DNA of 64,000 nucleotides from Allochromatium palmeri. Lineage in GTDB: Bacteria; Pseudomonadota; Gammaproteobacteria; Chromatiales; Chromatiaceae. Numbering within the stretch: the first letter of the stretch is position 1; every line of letters begins with the position of its first letter. Where the stretch lies: assembly GCF_009720725.1 (NCBI RefSeq), contig NZ_WNKT01000005.1:62001-126000 (forward strand), read 5' to 3'. A model generated the notes under the pieces. The model did not search any database, was not told the DNA's origin, and saw nothing but the letters and a program-made list of their open reading frames with translations. The position numbers were made by a program, and so were the translations under genes. Shown here piece after piece: positions 1-7,927 of the stretch.

Positions 1-1055
1 CGCCACCCGAACTGGATGCCAAAGGCTATCTGCTAGTCGACTTCCATACGGGCAAGACCCTGGCCGAACTCAATGCCGACGAGCGACTGGAGCCGGCAAG
101 CCTGACCAAGATCATGACCGCCTATGTGGTGTTTCGTGAACTGGCCTCAGAGCGCATCAAGCTCACCGATCAGGTGCTCGTCAGCGAGAAGGCCTGGCGC
201 ACCGGCGGCTCGAAAATGTTCATCGAGGTCGGCAAGCAGGTCAGTCTGGAGGATCTGCTCAAGGGCATGATCATCCAGTCGGGCAATGATGCCAGCGTGG
301 CTCTGGCCGAGTATGTCTCGGGCAATGTCGAGTCTTTTGCCAATCTCATGAATGCCCATGCCAAGCGGCTCGGCATGACCAACAGCCATTTCACCAACCC
401 CAATGGCCTGCCTGATCCCGAGCTCTATACTACGGCGCGCGACATGGCGCGGGTCGCCGAGGCCCTGATCCGCGAGTTTCCCGAATACTACACCTGGTAC
501 TCCAACCTGGAGTTCACCTACAACGGCATCACTCAAAAAAATCGCAATCCACTGCTCAAGCGCGATCCCTCGGCCGATGGCATCAAGACCGGCTACACCA
601 AAGCCGCCGGCTATTGTCTGGTCGGCTCGGCCAAGCGCGACGACATGCGCCTGATCTCGGTCGTCATGGGGTCATCGACACCCAGGGCGCGCGCCGAAGC
701 CAGTCTGGCGCTGCTCAACTATGGTTTCCGTTCCTACGAGAGCCACATGCTCTATCCCGCCGGACAGCCGATCGAGATGCTGCGCGTCTGGCATGGCGAA
801 CAGGAGACACTGCCGGCCGGTCCGGAGCGTGACGTGGTCGCCACCATTCCGCGCGGCCAGTACGACAAACTCAGTGCGCGGCTGGAGAAGACCTCGGATC
901 TGAATGCACCCATCGCCCAGGGTCAGCAACTCGGCGACGTGGTGGTCTCGATGGGCGACGAGGAGGTCACGCGCGTTCCACTGGTTGCGCTCCAGGATCT
1001 GCCCAAGGGCGGTCTCTGGCGTCAGACCAAGGACAGCGTGTTGCGGATGTTCTAA
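1..1055 (+). CDS. D-alanyl-D-alanine carboxypeptidase (PBP5/6 type), 5' end missing
   Basis: Periplasmic enzyme that removes the terminal D-Ala from peptidoglycan pentapeptides. The reading frame is open from base 3 to the stop at 1053-1055, so the window edge cuts off the N-terminus and signal peptide. All three serine-penicillin-binding motifs are visible: SLTK with the nucleophile Ser at 99-101, SGN at 279-287 and KTG at 585-593. The C-terminal part matches the beta-rich PBP5 C domain and ends in a short amphipathic tail (WRQTKDSVLRMF) of the kind that anchors these enzymes to the inner membrane. It starts a tight same-strand run with the D-amino acid aminotransferase, ybeD and lipB, a common gammaproteobacterial order. 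Which dac paralogue it is (dacA, dacC or dacD) cannot be decided. Confidence 0.93.
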   Translation, partial: PPELDAKGYLLVDFHTGKTLAELNADERLEPASLTKIMTAYVVFRELASERIKLTDQVLVSEKAWRTGGSKMFIEVGKQVSLEDLLKGMIIQSGNDASVALAEYVSGNVESFANLMNAHAKRLGMTNSHFTNPNGLPDPELYTTARDMARVAEALIREFPEYYTWYSNLEFTYNGITQKNRNPLLKRDPSADGIKTGYTKAAGYCLVGSAKRDDMRLISVVMGSSTPRARAEASLALLNYGFRSYESHMLYPAGQPIEMLRVWHGEQETLPAGPERDVVATIPRGQYDKLSARLEKTSDLNAPIAQGQQLGDVVVSMGDEEVTRVPLVALQDLPKGGLWRQTKDSVLRMF

Positions 1056-1068
1056 CCGGCGAACGCGC

Positions 1069-1929
1069 ATGACTGAACTCTATCTCAACGGCGCCTTCGT
1101 GCCGCCCGAGTCCGCGCACATCCCGGTCATGGACCGGGGCTTTCTCTTCGGCGATGGCGTCTATGAAGTCATCCCGAGCTATGGCGGATATTTCCTGGGC
1201 CTGGAGCCGCACCTCGATCGGCTGGAGGCGAGCCTCACAGCCATGCGTCTGGACAATCCGCTCACGCGCGATGAATGGCGCGCGGTGCTACAGCGGCTGA
1301 TCGGCGAACCGCCGGCGCCGGATCAGTCTGTCTATCTCCAGGTGACGCGCGGCGTGGCGCCCGAGCGCGATCATCTCTGTCCCGAGGGCGTGCGACCGAC
1401 CGTGCTGGCTTTTGCCAAGCCGATCAAGCCGCGTGCCGCCGCCATCGCCGAGCAGGGCGTCGCCTGCATCACCCGCCCCGACATCCGCTGGCTGCGCGGC
1501 GAGATCAAATCGATCTCGCTGGCCGCCGCCGTCCTGATGCGCCGCGAGGCCGCCGATGAAGACGCGCTGGAGACCATCATGCACCGCGATGGCTGGGTGA
1601 CCGAGGGCGCGGTCTCCAACGTGTTCGTCGTCGCCGCTGAGGCACTCATGACGCCACCCAAGAGCCAGCTGCTGCTCTCAGGCATCACGCGCGAGCTGGC
1701 GTTGATCCTGGCACGCGAGCACGGGCTGGACTTCGTGGAGCAGCCGGTCGCGCTCGACACCCTGCGTGCCGCCGATGAAATCTGGCTCAGCAGTTCGACG
1801 CGCGAGGTGCTGCCGGTGACGCAGCTCGACGGCGCGCCGGTGGGCGATGGGCATCCGGGGCCGCTCTGGCAGCGGATGAATGCGATCTATCAGGACTACA
1901 AGGCGCGTGTGCGCGAAGGCCATGTCTGA
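1069..1929 (+). CDS. dat: D-amino acid aminotransferase (class IV, PLP-dependent)
   Basis: A 286-residue fold-type IV aminotransferase, probably exchanging the amino group between D-alanine and 2-oxoglutarate and so linking to the D-Ala released by the upstream carboxypeptidase. The N-terminal MDRGFLFGDGVYEV segment and the PLP lysine in EIKSISL (about K147) are typical. An open frame runs upstream to 904, but the ATG at 1069 is preferred because the longer frame would overlap the carboxypeptidase almost completely and the homologous protein begins at MTELYLNG. The start lies 13 bases after the upstream stop, and the end overlaps ybeD by 8 bases. A branched-chain aminotransferase or 4-amino-4-deoxychorismate lyase is the alternative within the same fold; the gene context favours Dat. 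Confidence 0.88.
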   Translation: MTELYLNGAFVPPESAHIPVMDRGFLFGDGVYEVIPSYGGYFLGLEPHLDRLEASLTAMRLDNPLTRDEWRAVLQRLIGEPPAPDQSVYLQVTRGVAPERDHLCPEGVRPTVLAFAKPIKPRAAAIAEQGVACITRPDIRWLRGEIKSISLAAAVLMRREAADEDALETIMHRDGWVTEGAVSNVFVVAAEALMTPPKSQLLLSGITRELALILAREHGLDFVEQPVALDTLRAADEIWLSSSTREVLPVTQLDGAPVGDGHPGPLWQRMNAIYQDYKARVREGHV

Positions 1930-2191
1930 ACACCCGGAGACCCTGCTGACCTTTCCCTGCCGCTTCCCGATCAAGGTCATGGGACCGGCCGGACGCGGGC
2001 TGGAGTCGGTCGTGGTCGAGATCGTCAGCCGTCATGTCGCGGATGTCGACGAGACGGCGGTCTCGGTACGCGAGAGCCGGGGCGGCAAATGGATCGCCGT
2101 CACCCTGACCATCGAGGCCCAGAGCAAGCCGCAGCTCGACGCCATCTATCAGGAACTCAGCGCCCACGAGCTGGTCGCCTGGGCGCTGTGA
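1922..2191 (+). CDS. ybeD: YbeD/DUF493 family small protein
   Basis: An 89-residue cytosolic protein of the DUF493 (YbeD) family. The start at 1922 gives [20 protein letters not shown], with the typical LL-FPC-FPIKVMG opening, and the fold predicted for the family is a small alpha-beta ACT-like domain. Its exact role is not known; it is habitually located immediately before lipB. Here it overlaps the aminotransferase end by 8 bases, and its stop codon overlaps the GTG start of lipB, so translation of the two is probably coupled. Confidence 0.9.
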   Translation: MSEHPETLLTFPCRFPIKVMGPAGRGLESVVVEIVSRHVADVDETAVSVRESRGGKWIAVTLTIEAQSKPQLDAIYQELSAHELVAWAL

Positions 2192-2820
2192 GCGCGTCGC
2201 CTCCCCCGCTGCGCCTCACACATCTGGACGGACTCCAGGACTATACAGCGACCTGGGCGGCGATGCGCACCTTCACCGACGCGCGTGAGGCCTCCACGCC
2301 CGATGAGCTCTGGCTGCTCGAACATCCGCCGGTCTTCACGCTCGGTCAGGCCGGGCGTCCCGAACATCTGCTTGCCCCCGGCACCATTCCGGTGATCCAG
2401 ACCGATCGCGGCGGCCAGGTTACCTATCACGGCCCCGGTCAGCTCATCGCCTATCTCCTGCTCGATCTGCGTCGCGCCGGCATCGGGGTCAAACGCCTGG
2501 TTGAGCGGCTGGAACAGTCGGTCATCGACCTGCTGGCCGAACAGGGCGTCGAGGCCGAGCGGCGCGCCGACGCGCCCGGCGTCTATGTCGCCGGGGCCAA
2601 GATCGCCTCGCTCGGTCTGCGCGTGCGCAACGGGTGCAGCTATCACGGTCTGGCGCTCAATGTCGACATGGACCTGGAGCCGTTCAGCCGTATCAATCCC
2701 TGTGGCTATGCCGGGCTGGCCGTCACCCAGCTCGTCGATCACGTCCCTGGAATCAGGCTCGCCGAGACGCGCCAGGCGCTGGCTGGAATCCTGACGAAGC
2801 ACCTGAGCCGGCAGGCGTGA
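2188..2820 (+). CDS. lipB: Octanoyl-ACP:protein N-octanoyltransferase
   Basis: Transfers octanoate from acyl carrier protein to lipoyl domains of 2-oxoacid dehydrogenases and the glycine cleavage H protein, the first step of lipoate assembly. The GTG start at 2188 overlaps the ybeD stop. The family signature [13 protein letters not shown] is present, as are the catalytic lysine in GAKIASLG (about K138) and the catalytic cysteine in NPCGYAG (about C172). At 210 residues it has the usual length. In many gammaproteobacteria lipA follows directly; here the next gene is cowN on the opposite strand, 7 bases away and convergent, so lipA must be elsewhere. Confidence 0.95.
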   Translation: MSASPPPLRLTHLDGLQDYTATWAAMRTFTDAREASTPDELWLLEHPPVFTLGQAGRPEHLLAPGTIPVIQTDRGGQVTYHGPGQLIAYLLLDLRRAGIGVKRLVERLEQSVIDLLAEQGVEAERRADAPGVYVAGAKIASLGLRVRNGCSYHGLALNVDMDLEPFSRINPCGYAGLAVTQLVDHVPGIRLAETRQALAGILTKHLSRQA

Positions 2821-2827
2821 GAGTGAC

Positions 2828-3124
2828 TCAGCAGCACTCGTCTTCGATCTGGTCGAGCAGATCCAGGCCGGCGCGATGTCCGTGGTGCTCGAACAGCTCG
2901 CGGATGTAGTTGACCTGACTGCCGACGAAGAACAGCTCGTCCTGTCCCATCCGCGCGATCTCGACGAGCTTGCGCTCAAAGTAGGACGTCCAGGATGAAG
3001 ACGGCCCATCCTGGGGCGCTTCGGTGCAGTCGCGGATACAGTGCAGGACACGCTGAGCCTGCTCATCGCACTCGATGCCCTCGAAACTGATATAGCGATC
3101 GGTCTTCTCGGCGGCCTGGGACAC
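2828..3124 (-). CDS. cowN: CowN-like protein (protects nitrogenase against carbon monoxide)
   Basis: A small cytosolic protein of about 98 residues resembling CowN, which sustains N2-dependent growth when CO is present. Family features are the opening RYISFEGIECD, the central FERKLVEIARMGQDELFFVGS, NYIRELFEHH and the C-terminal DQIEDECC with a terminal Cys pair. No ATG lies upstream in frame; the possible starts are GTG at 3166, 3136 and 3124. The last is chosen because GAGGTG ends 9 bases before it. The gene stands alone, convergent with lipB, behind a sigma-54-type promoter at 3263-3278. No nif gene is visible in the window. The family call rests on remembered family consensus rather than a search. 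Confidence 0.8.
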   Translation of the reverse strand: MSQAAEKTDRYISFEGIECDEQAQRVLHCIRDCTEAPQDGPSSSWTSYFERKLVEIARMGQDELFFVGSQVNYIRELFEHHGHRAGLDLLDQIEDECC

Positions 3125-3213
3125 GGTTTTCGACACCTCGTTGTCTTGATTGCGACAAGACGGCACCGGATCCGAGCGTTGGTCCGGCGGTCTAGGTCAT
3201 TGATGTGTGGTTC

Positions 3214-3234
3214 GTTGCGCGGATTGGCCGCAAC
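3214..3234. repeat. Inverted repeat in the cowN leader
   Basis: GTTGCG and CGCAAC form perfect 6-base arms around a 9-base centre. It lies between the predicted cowN transcription start (about 3250) and the cowN coding region, so it could be an operator or a leader hairpin. Function is unknown. Confidence 0.4.
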
Positions 3235-3262
3235 GGATCACGCTGGGTAGCGACGTTGCAAA

Positions 3263-3278
3263 TACAAAAAGCGTGCCA
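3263..3278 (-). promoter_or_regulatory. Sigma-54 (RpoN) type promoter of cowN
   Basis: Read on the minus strand, the site is TGGCAC, then 5 bases, then TTGTA. This matches the -24/-12 consensus TGGCAC-N5-TTGCA with one difference in the -12 element (T for C). It lies in the intergenic space, 30 bases beyond the 3' end of the neighbouring gene, and points towards cowN about 140 bases away. A TGT-N10-ACC half-match to the NifA upstream site occurs at 3340-3355, but it is weak. Control by a nitrogen-related enhancer-binding protein is inferred from the promoter class and the likely gene function. Confidence 0.6.
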
Positions 3279-3307
3279 TCAATGACTCAGACCACCGGCA
3301 ACCGCGA

Positions 3308-4822
3308 TCAGGGCACCCGCGCTACCGGCCGCATCTCTTTGTCGCAGACGCCACCGACGCTCACCGAGCGCTTCGAACCCGACCCTTTGCAGGTCTCACC
3401 GCGATCAGCGATCCGGCAATGGATTTCAACCGGGTCACCGGCGCTCAGCCAACTCGGCACCTTGCGATAGCGCCCGGTTCCAGCCGAACGGCAGCCGCCC
3501 GGGATGCCATAGGCGGGACAGGAGCCAGGCCGCTTCAGCGAGACCTTGCGCGCATCGACCAGGAAGCCCGGATAGGTGTCGCGAATCTTGATGACATCCC
3601 GATCCGGTTCCTGGGTGACCAGAAATTGCTTGAAGGCATAGCCGGAACCGGACTTGCTCCCGACCTCGATGCGGGTGTTGGCGATGAGCGCGAAGTCGCG
3701 GCCATTGCGCGCCACGGCACCGCTCATGTATTCGACCCGGTCGTGGTTGGGGAAGCACTGGCCCATGGCCGGGGCGTGATAGTAATGGCGTGTGGTGGTG
3801 AGATCGCTGAGACGGTTGTCGGGAAAGACCGCGCGCAGACCTGCATCACCGCCATAGAGAATCTGCTCGGCGTCCGGCACGGTCTGGGCATACATGGCCT
3901 GGAGCTTGGCGTAGTTGTCACGATCGGCCAGATCCGGGCGCAGATAGCAGGCGGTCAGGCCCGAGATCTGAGTGAGATACTCGTCCCAGATGTTGTACTG
4001 CGCCGGTGCCGAGGATACGCCCTGGAAGTCGCCGGGAAAGGTGCAGCCCTGTCCGCGCTGGCACTGACCCACGGCGCGGTTGCGGATCGAGAGCACCACG
4101 ATATTGCGCTCGCAGGCGCCATAGGCGTTGCAGCCACGTCCCAGATGGCCCTCGTAGAGCGCGGTGCGCAGTGCGTAGTCGAGATGTTTAGCGCGCGCCA
4201 GCGTGGTCGGCGAGCCGAGATCCGAGCGTCGCGCGCTGAAGTCGTTCCAGGCGCGCTCCAGGGACTGGCGGCGGCGCGTCAGACGCGCATTGACCGCGGC
4301 GCACTCGCTGGAGTCGTGGAAGGCGCGCACGATGCGGTCGAGCTCGCTGGTGCCGCCCGCCGAGCCGCTGCGCCGGCCCGAGCGCGGTGGATCGAAAAAG
4401 GGCGCTTTCTCCAGCGCATAGAGTTCACGCACGTTGATGACGTTGCGCACGCTCGCCGGGCAGTGATGATTGCGTACCTGGAGTTCCTTGCGCTCGGCCA
4501 CAGCGCGCTTGAAGACCTCGGTCGAGGCCTGGGTCGCCGAGCGCGGATCGACCACCACCTCGAAACCGACATAGGGCGTGCCCGAACCGTCGGTCAGCGG
4601 CTCGCCGTTGCGGATCACCAGACAGGGGATGACCGAGGTGCCCTGCACCAGCGTCCCGGCACGCCCGGCAGCGGTGCCGGCGCGGGCGAAGCGGTCGGCA
4701 TCGTAATAGGGAACCTCCATTGGACCGTTGAACTTGTAGACCGTCATCACGGGCGTGGCCGGAATCGCGGCCAGGAGATCGAACGAGACGAGAAGCGCGA
4801 GCGCGCCGAACCAGATACGCAT
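3308..4822 (-). CDS. Exported Cys-rich protein of unknown function
   Basis: A 504-residue protein that I do not recognise. It begins with a signal peptide of about 19 residues (MRIWFGALALLVSFDLLAA), so it is exported. The mature part carries many cysteines, several in CxxC-like or paired settings such as GCNAYGAC, QCQRGQGC and GGCRSAGTG, which suggests structural disulphides or a periplasmic or surface location. No TM segment or lipobox is evident, and no enzymatic motif stands out. A basic, Ser/Gly-rich stretch (PPRSGRRSGSAGGTSELD) sits near residue 150. The gene is monocistronic, with a diverging solute-binding protein gene about 170 bases away. A long frame on the opposite strand is a composition artefact. 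Confidence 0.75.
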   Translation of the reverse strand: MRIWFGALALLVSFDLLAAIPATPVMTVYKFNGPMEVPYYDADRFARAGTAAGRAGTLVQGTSVIPCLVIRNGEPLTDGSGTPYVGFEVVVDPRSATQASTEVFKRAVAERKELQVRNHHCPASVRNVINVRELYALEKAPFFDPPRSGRRSGSAGGTSELDRIVRAFHDSSECAAVNARLTRRRQSLERAWNDFSARRSDLGSPTTLARAKHLDYALRTALYEGHLGRGCNAYGACERNIVVLSIRNRAVGQCQRGQGCTFPGDFQGVSSAPAQYNIWDEYLTQISGLTACYLRPDLADRDNYAKLQAMYAQTVPDAEQILYGGDAGLRAVFPDNRLSDLTTTRHYYHAPAMGQCFPNHDRVEYMSGAVARNGRDFALIANTRIEVGSKSGSGYAFKQFLVTQEPDRDVIKIRDTYPGFLVDARKVSLKRPGSCPAYGIPGGCRSAGTGRYRKVPSWLSAGDPVEIHCRIADRGETCKGSGSKRSVSVGGVCDKEMRPVARVP

Positions 4823-4995
4823 GAGACTGAACCTTCCTCGATGATGGGTGGACGAGTACGCGCTAGGCTAGGCCAAGCCGGATCGCGAATCCACTCCCAT
4901 CGGCGCTCAACGTGCACAGCCCCGCGTGTAGAATGACGCTTCGATAGGCCGTAATGCCGGCTCGGATCCAGACTGGCTGTGAGGACCATATCACC

Positions 4996-5787
4996 ATGTC
5001 AAACCTGCTCAAGCTGTTGGCCGGCTCGCTGCTGATCGTCGCGCACGGTCTCGCCATGGCCGACGAGGATCGTCTCCAGCGTATCCTCGCGACCCAGACG
5101 CTGCGGGTCTGTATCTGGCCGGATTACTACGGCATCTCGTTTCGCAATCCCAAGACGCTCCAGCTCTCGGGAATCGACATCGATCTGGCGCGCGAACTGG
5201 CCCGTGAACTCGGAGTCGAGGTCACCTTCGTCGACAGCGCCTTTGCCACGCTGATCGACGACGTGCTGAGCGACCGCTGCGACATCGCCATGTTCGCCAT
5301 CGGCATCACCCCGAAACGCCGGCACTCTCTGCGCTTCACACAGCCGCATCTGGCCAGCGATATCTATGCCATCACCACCCGCGCCAATCGGCGCATCCGC
5401 GACTGGTCGGACATCGATCAGCCCGGCACCGTCGTCGCCGTGGCCAAGGGCACGTTGCACGAGCCGATCATGCGCGAGAAGCTCCAGCACGCCGAGCTGC
5501 GTGTGCTCGACACGTCCCATGCCCGCGAGCAGGAAGTCCAGTCGGGACGGGCCGATGTCTTCATGACTGACTATCCGTACAGCCGGCGCATGCTCAACAA
5601 TCACGACTGGGCGCGTCTCATCTCGCCACGCGAGCGCTATCACGTCACCCCCTATGGCTGGGCGATGGCGCCGGGGAACGACGCCTTCCACGCGCGGGTC
5701 GAGCGTTTCATCCGCGCCGTCAAGACCGATGGCCGACTCCTGGACGCGGCCCGGCGTCACGGACTCGAACCCATCGTCGTGCACTAG
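4996..5787 (+). CDS. Periplasmic solute-binding protein, family 3 (orphan)
   Basis: A 263-residue bacterial extracellular solute-binding protein of the amino-acid type. The ATG at 4996 follows GAGGA with 10-base spacing and starts a clean signal peptide ending near HGLAMA; an in-frame start at 4954 would add 14 unlikely residues. The mature protein shows the family-3 pattern: LRVCIWPDYYGISF, GIDIDLARELARELGV, DVLSDRCDIAMFAIGIT, then RFTQPH and later GRADVFMTDYPYS. There is no permease or ATPase next to it; instead a sensor histidine kinase starts 20 bases downstream. A sensing rather than transport role is therefore inferred. Ligand unknown. Confidence 0.88.
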   Translation: MSNLLKLLAGSLLIVAHGLAMADEDRLQRILATQTLRVCIWPDYYGISFRNPKTLQLSGIDIDLARELARELGVEVTFVDSAFATLIDDVLSDRCDIAMFAIGITPKRRHSLRFTQPHLASDIYAITTRANRRIRDWSDIDQPGTVVAVAKGTLHEPIMREKLQHAELRVLDTSHAREQEVQSGRADVFMTDYPYSRRMLNNHDWARLISPRERYHVTPYGWAMAPGNDAFHARVERFIRAVKTDGRLLDAARRHGLEPIVVH

Positions 5788-5807
5788 ACGACAGCACTCA
5801 GACCTCA

Positions 5808-7922
5808 ATGCAGCACAGCGACTCACAGCGACGCGGCCTCCTCCTGGCCGCTCTGATCCTTTTGGCAAGCGGTTGGCTGGCGGCCTTCGGCATCACGCTC
5901 TGGCGTCTGCACGACAAGGCCGTACAGGATGGTTTCGCAGCGGCACGGATGCATGCGCGCCATTTCGAGGACTACCTGACCAAGACGCTCCAGGTCATCG
6001 ACTTGAGCGTCGGCAACCTGCCGCCGGATCAGGATCTCCAGGACAGCCAGGCACTCACGGCCCATCTGACCGGATTGCTCCGTCCCTCGCCCTTTCTGCG
6101 TTCGCTGTCGATCCTGACCCTGGATGGACAGGTGATCGCCAGCTCGGACGCGCGCAATCTTGGTCTCAGGATCGATCTGGACGGCTTCTACCCGGAGGCC
6201 GGTCTGGGCGGCACAGCGCCACGCATCGGGCGTCCCTGGGTGGGACGGGATCTGGCGAGCGCGACCCCGAGCACGGGCGAGCCACCGCCGCCGCGCGCTT
6301 CGAGCTTCGTCCCGGTCATGCATGGCTTCACGCTCGACGGTGAGCGCTACTGGTGGCTGGCCGCGCTCAATCCGGACGACTTCATCGATCATTTCAGTCA
6401 ATTGCTGCCGATCGAGGAGGGTCGCGTCCAGCTCCTGCGCTACGATGGCCTGCTGCTGCTCTCATCCAGTTCCGACGACATCCCTGGACGCCGCGATCAG
6501 GCGGGTAAGGTTCCCGCGTGGCTGGAGCGACAGGAGCTTGGTGAACTTACGCAGACACTGGTGGCGGCCCGCCGCGTCCTGACGGCCTATCGCGCCTCCA
6601 GCCGCTACCCGGTCGTGATCGCCGTCCATCTCGATCAGCGCCATATCCAGGGGCGATGGCTCGACGAAGTGCTCAGGCTGTCGATGATCGTCGTCCCAAT
6701 CCTCGCCGCGCTCTCGGTCGCCATCCTCCTGCTGTGGTTGCGACGCCGCCGTCTCGAACAGCAACGCGCTGAACTGGAACGCCAGCGCCGGATGACCTCC
6801 AGCGTCTTCGAAGCCAGCAGCGACGCCATCATACTGACCACGCCCTCAGGGGAGATCCTGTCGACCAATCCGGCCTTCGAACGCATGACGGGTTACAGCC
6901 GTGCGGAGGCCCGGGGCCGCAATCCGCGTTTTCTGTCTTCCGGGCGGCATGGCCAGATCTTCTATCGCGAACTCTGGGACGCGGTCGTCACCCAGGGGCA
7001 CTGGCGCGGCGAGATCGTCAACCGGCGTCAGGACGGCGAACTCTACACCGCGCTCCTGACCATCGATGCCGTGCGTGACGAGCACGGCGAGATCCAGCAC
7101 TATGTCGGCGTCACCTCGGACATCACCGAGCGCAAGCGTCACGAGGCCGAACTGCTGGCCGCCAAGGAGCGCGCCGAAAGTGCCGCGCGCGCCAAGACGA
7201 CCTTCCTCTCGACCATGAGTCATGAGCTGCGCACGCCCATGCACGGCATTCTGGGCATGACCCAACTGCTGCTGGAGTCCGATCTAAGCGAGCGCCAGCG
7301 CCGTCAGCTCGAGACCGTCAAGCGCTCGGCCGATGCCTTGCTCGCCATCCTGGCCGATATCCTGGACTACACGCGCATGGATGCTGAAGATATCCCGCTG
7401 CAAACGAGCCCCGTCGATCCGCTCCAGGTCGTGCGTGAGGTCGTGGCGTTGCTCAGGTCTCAGGCCGACAAAAAGGGTCTGCGGCTCGATCTGGAGTCCG
7501 AGGCGACGGCATTCGATCCGGTCCTCATCGATGCGCCGCACTTGCGCCAGCTTCTGACCAAGCTCACAGCCAACGCCATTAAGTTCACCCATGAGGGCGA
7601 GATCATCCTGTCGGTCCGGATCGAGCCTGAATCAACGGACGCACGGACACTGGTGATCGTGGTTGCGGATACGGGCATCGGCATTCCCGACGCGCTGCAT
7701 GAACGCATCTTCGAGCCTTTCATCCAGGCCGATGGCTCGGATACGCGGCGCTATGGCGGCACCGGGCTGGGTCTGGCCATCGCGCGCCGTCTGGCCGAAG
7801 CCATGGGCGGGACGCTGACGGTGGAGAGTGCGCCCGATCAAGTCAGTCGTTTCACGCTGCGGATTCCGGTGCAGCCGCTCGCGAATCGTCTCGATCCGTC
7901 CTCTGAATCCCTGCCAGGCTGA
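5808..7922 (+). CDS. Membrane sensor histidine kinase with periplasmic domain, PAS and HisKA-HATPase
   Basis: A 704-residue inner-membrane kinase. Order: TM1 (about 9-29), a periplasmic sensor region of about 260 residues resembling a Cache domain, TM2 (about 288-312), a short coiled coil, a PAS domain with PAC tail (about 325-450, ending GVTSDITERK), HisKA with the phosphorylated His in SHELRTPMHG (H472), and a HATPase domain with ANAIKFT, DTGIGIP and GGTGLGLAIARRL. No receiver domain is attached and no response regulator follows, so its partner is elsewhere. It lies between a periplasmic binding protein (20 bases upstream) and a PAP2 phosphatase (5 bases downstream), suggesting one operon in which the binding protein may present the signal. 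Confidence 0.92.
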   Translation: MQHSDSQRRGLLLAALILLASGWLAAFGITLWRLHDKAVQDGFAAARMHARHFEDYLTKTLQVIDLSVGNLPPDQDLQDSQALTAHLTGLLRPSPFLRSLSILTLDGQVIASSDARNLGLRIDLDGFYPEAGLGGTAPRIGRPWVGRDLASATPSTGEPPPPRASSFVPVMHGFTLDGERYWWLAALNPDDFIDHFSQLLPIEEGRVQLLRYDGLLLLSSSSDDIPGRRDQAGKVPAWLERQELGELTQTLVAARRVLTAYRASSRYPVVIAVHLDQRHIQGRWLDEVLRLSMIVVPILAALSVAILLLWLRRRRLEQQRAELERQRRMTSSVFEASSDAIILTTPSGEILSTNPAFERMTGYSRAEARGRNPRFLSSGRHGQIFYRELWDAVVTQGHWRGEIVNRRQDGELYTALLTIDAVRDEHGEIQHYVGVTSDITERKRHEAELLAAKERAESAARAKTTFLSTMSHELRTPMHGILGMTQLLLESDLSERQRRQLETVKRSADALLAILADILDYTRMDAEDIPLQTSPVDPLQVVREVVALLRSQADKKGLRLDLESEATAFDPVLIDAPHLRQLLTKLTANAIKFTHEGEIILSVRIEPESTDARTLVIVVADTGIGIPDALHERIFEPFIQADGSDTRRYGGTGLGLAIARRLAEAMGGTLTVESAPDQVSRFTLRIPVQPLANRLDPSSESLPG

Positions 7923-7927
7923 TTGAT

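Noticed and set aside
3340-3355. NifA upstream activator site for cowN (TGT-N10-ACC)
   Set aside because: One base off the TGT-N10-ACA consensus, which is short enough to occur by chance, and it lies inside the neighbouring coding region; kept only as a note.
3419-4936. A 505-codon open frame on the plus strand opposite the exported unknown protein
   Set aside because: High-GC antisense shadow: no signal peptide, domain or ribosome-binding site. The minus-strand frame has a clean signal peptide and balanced composition.
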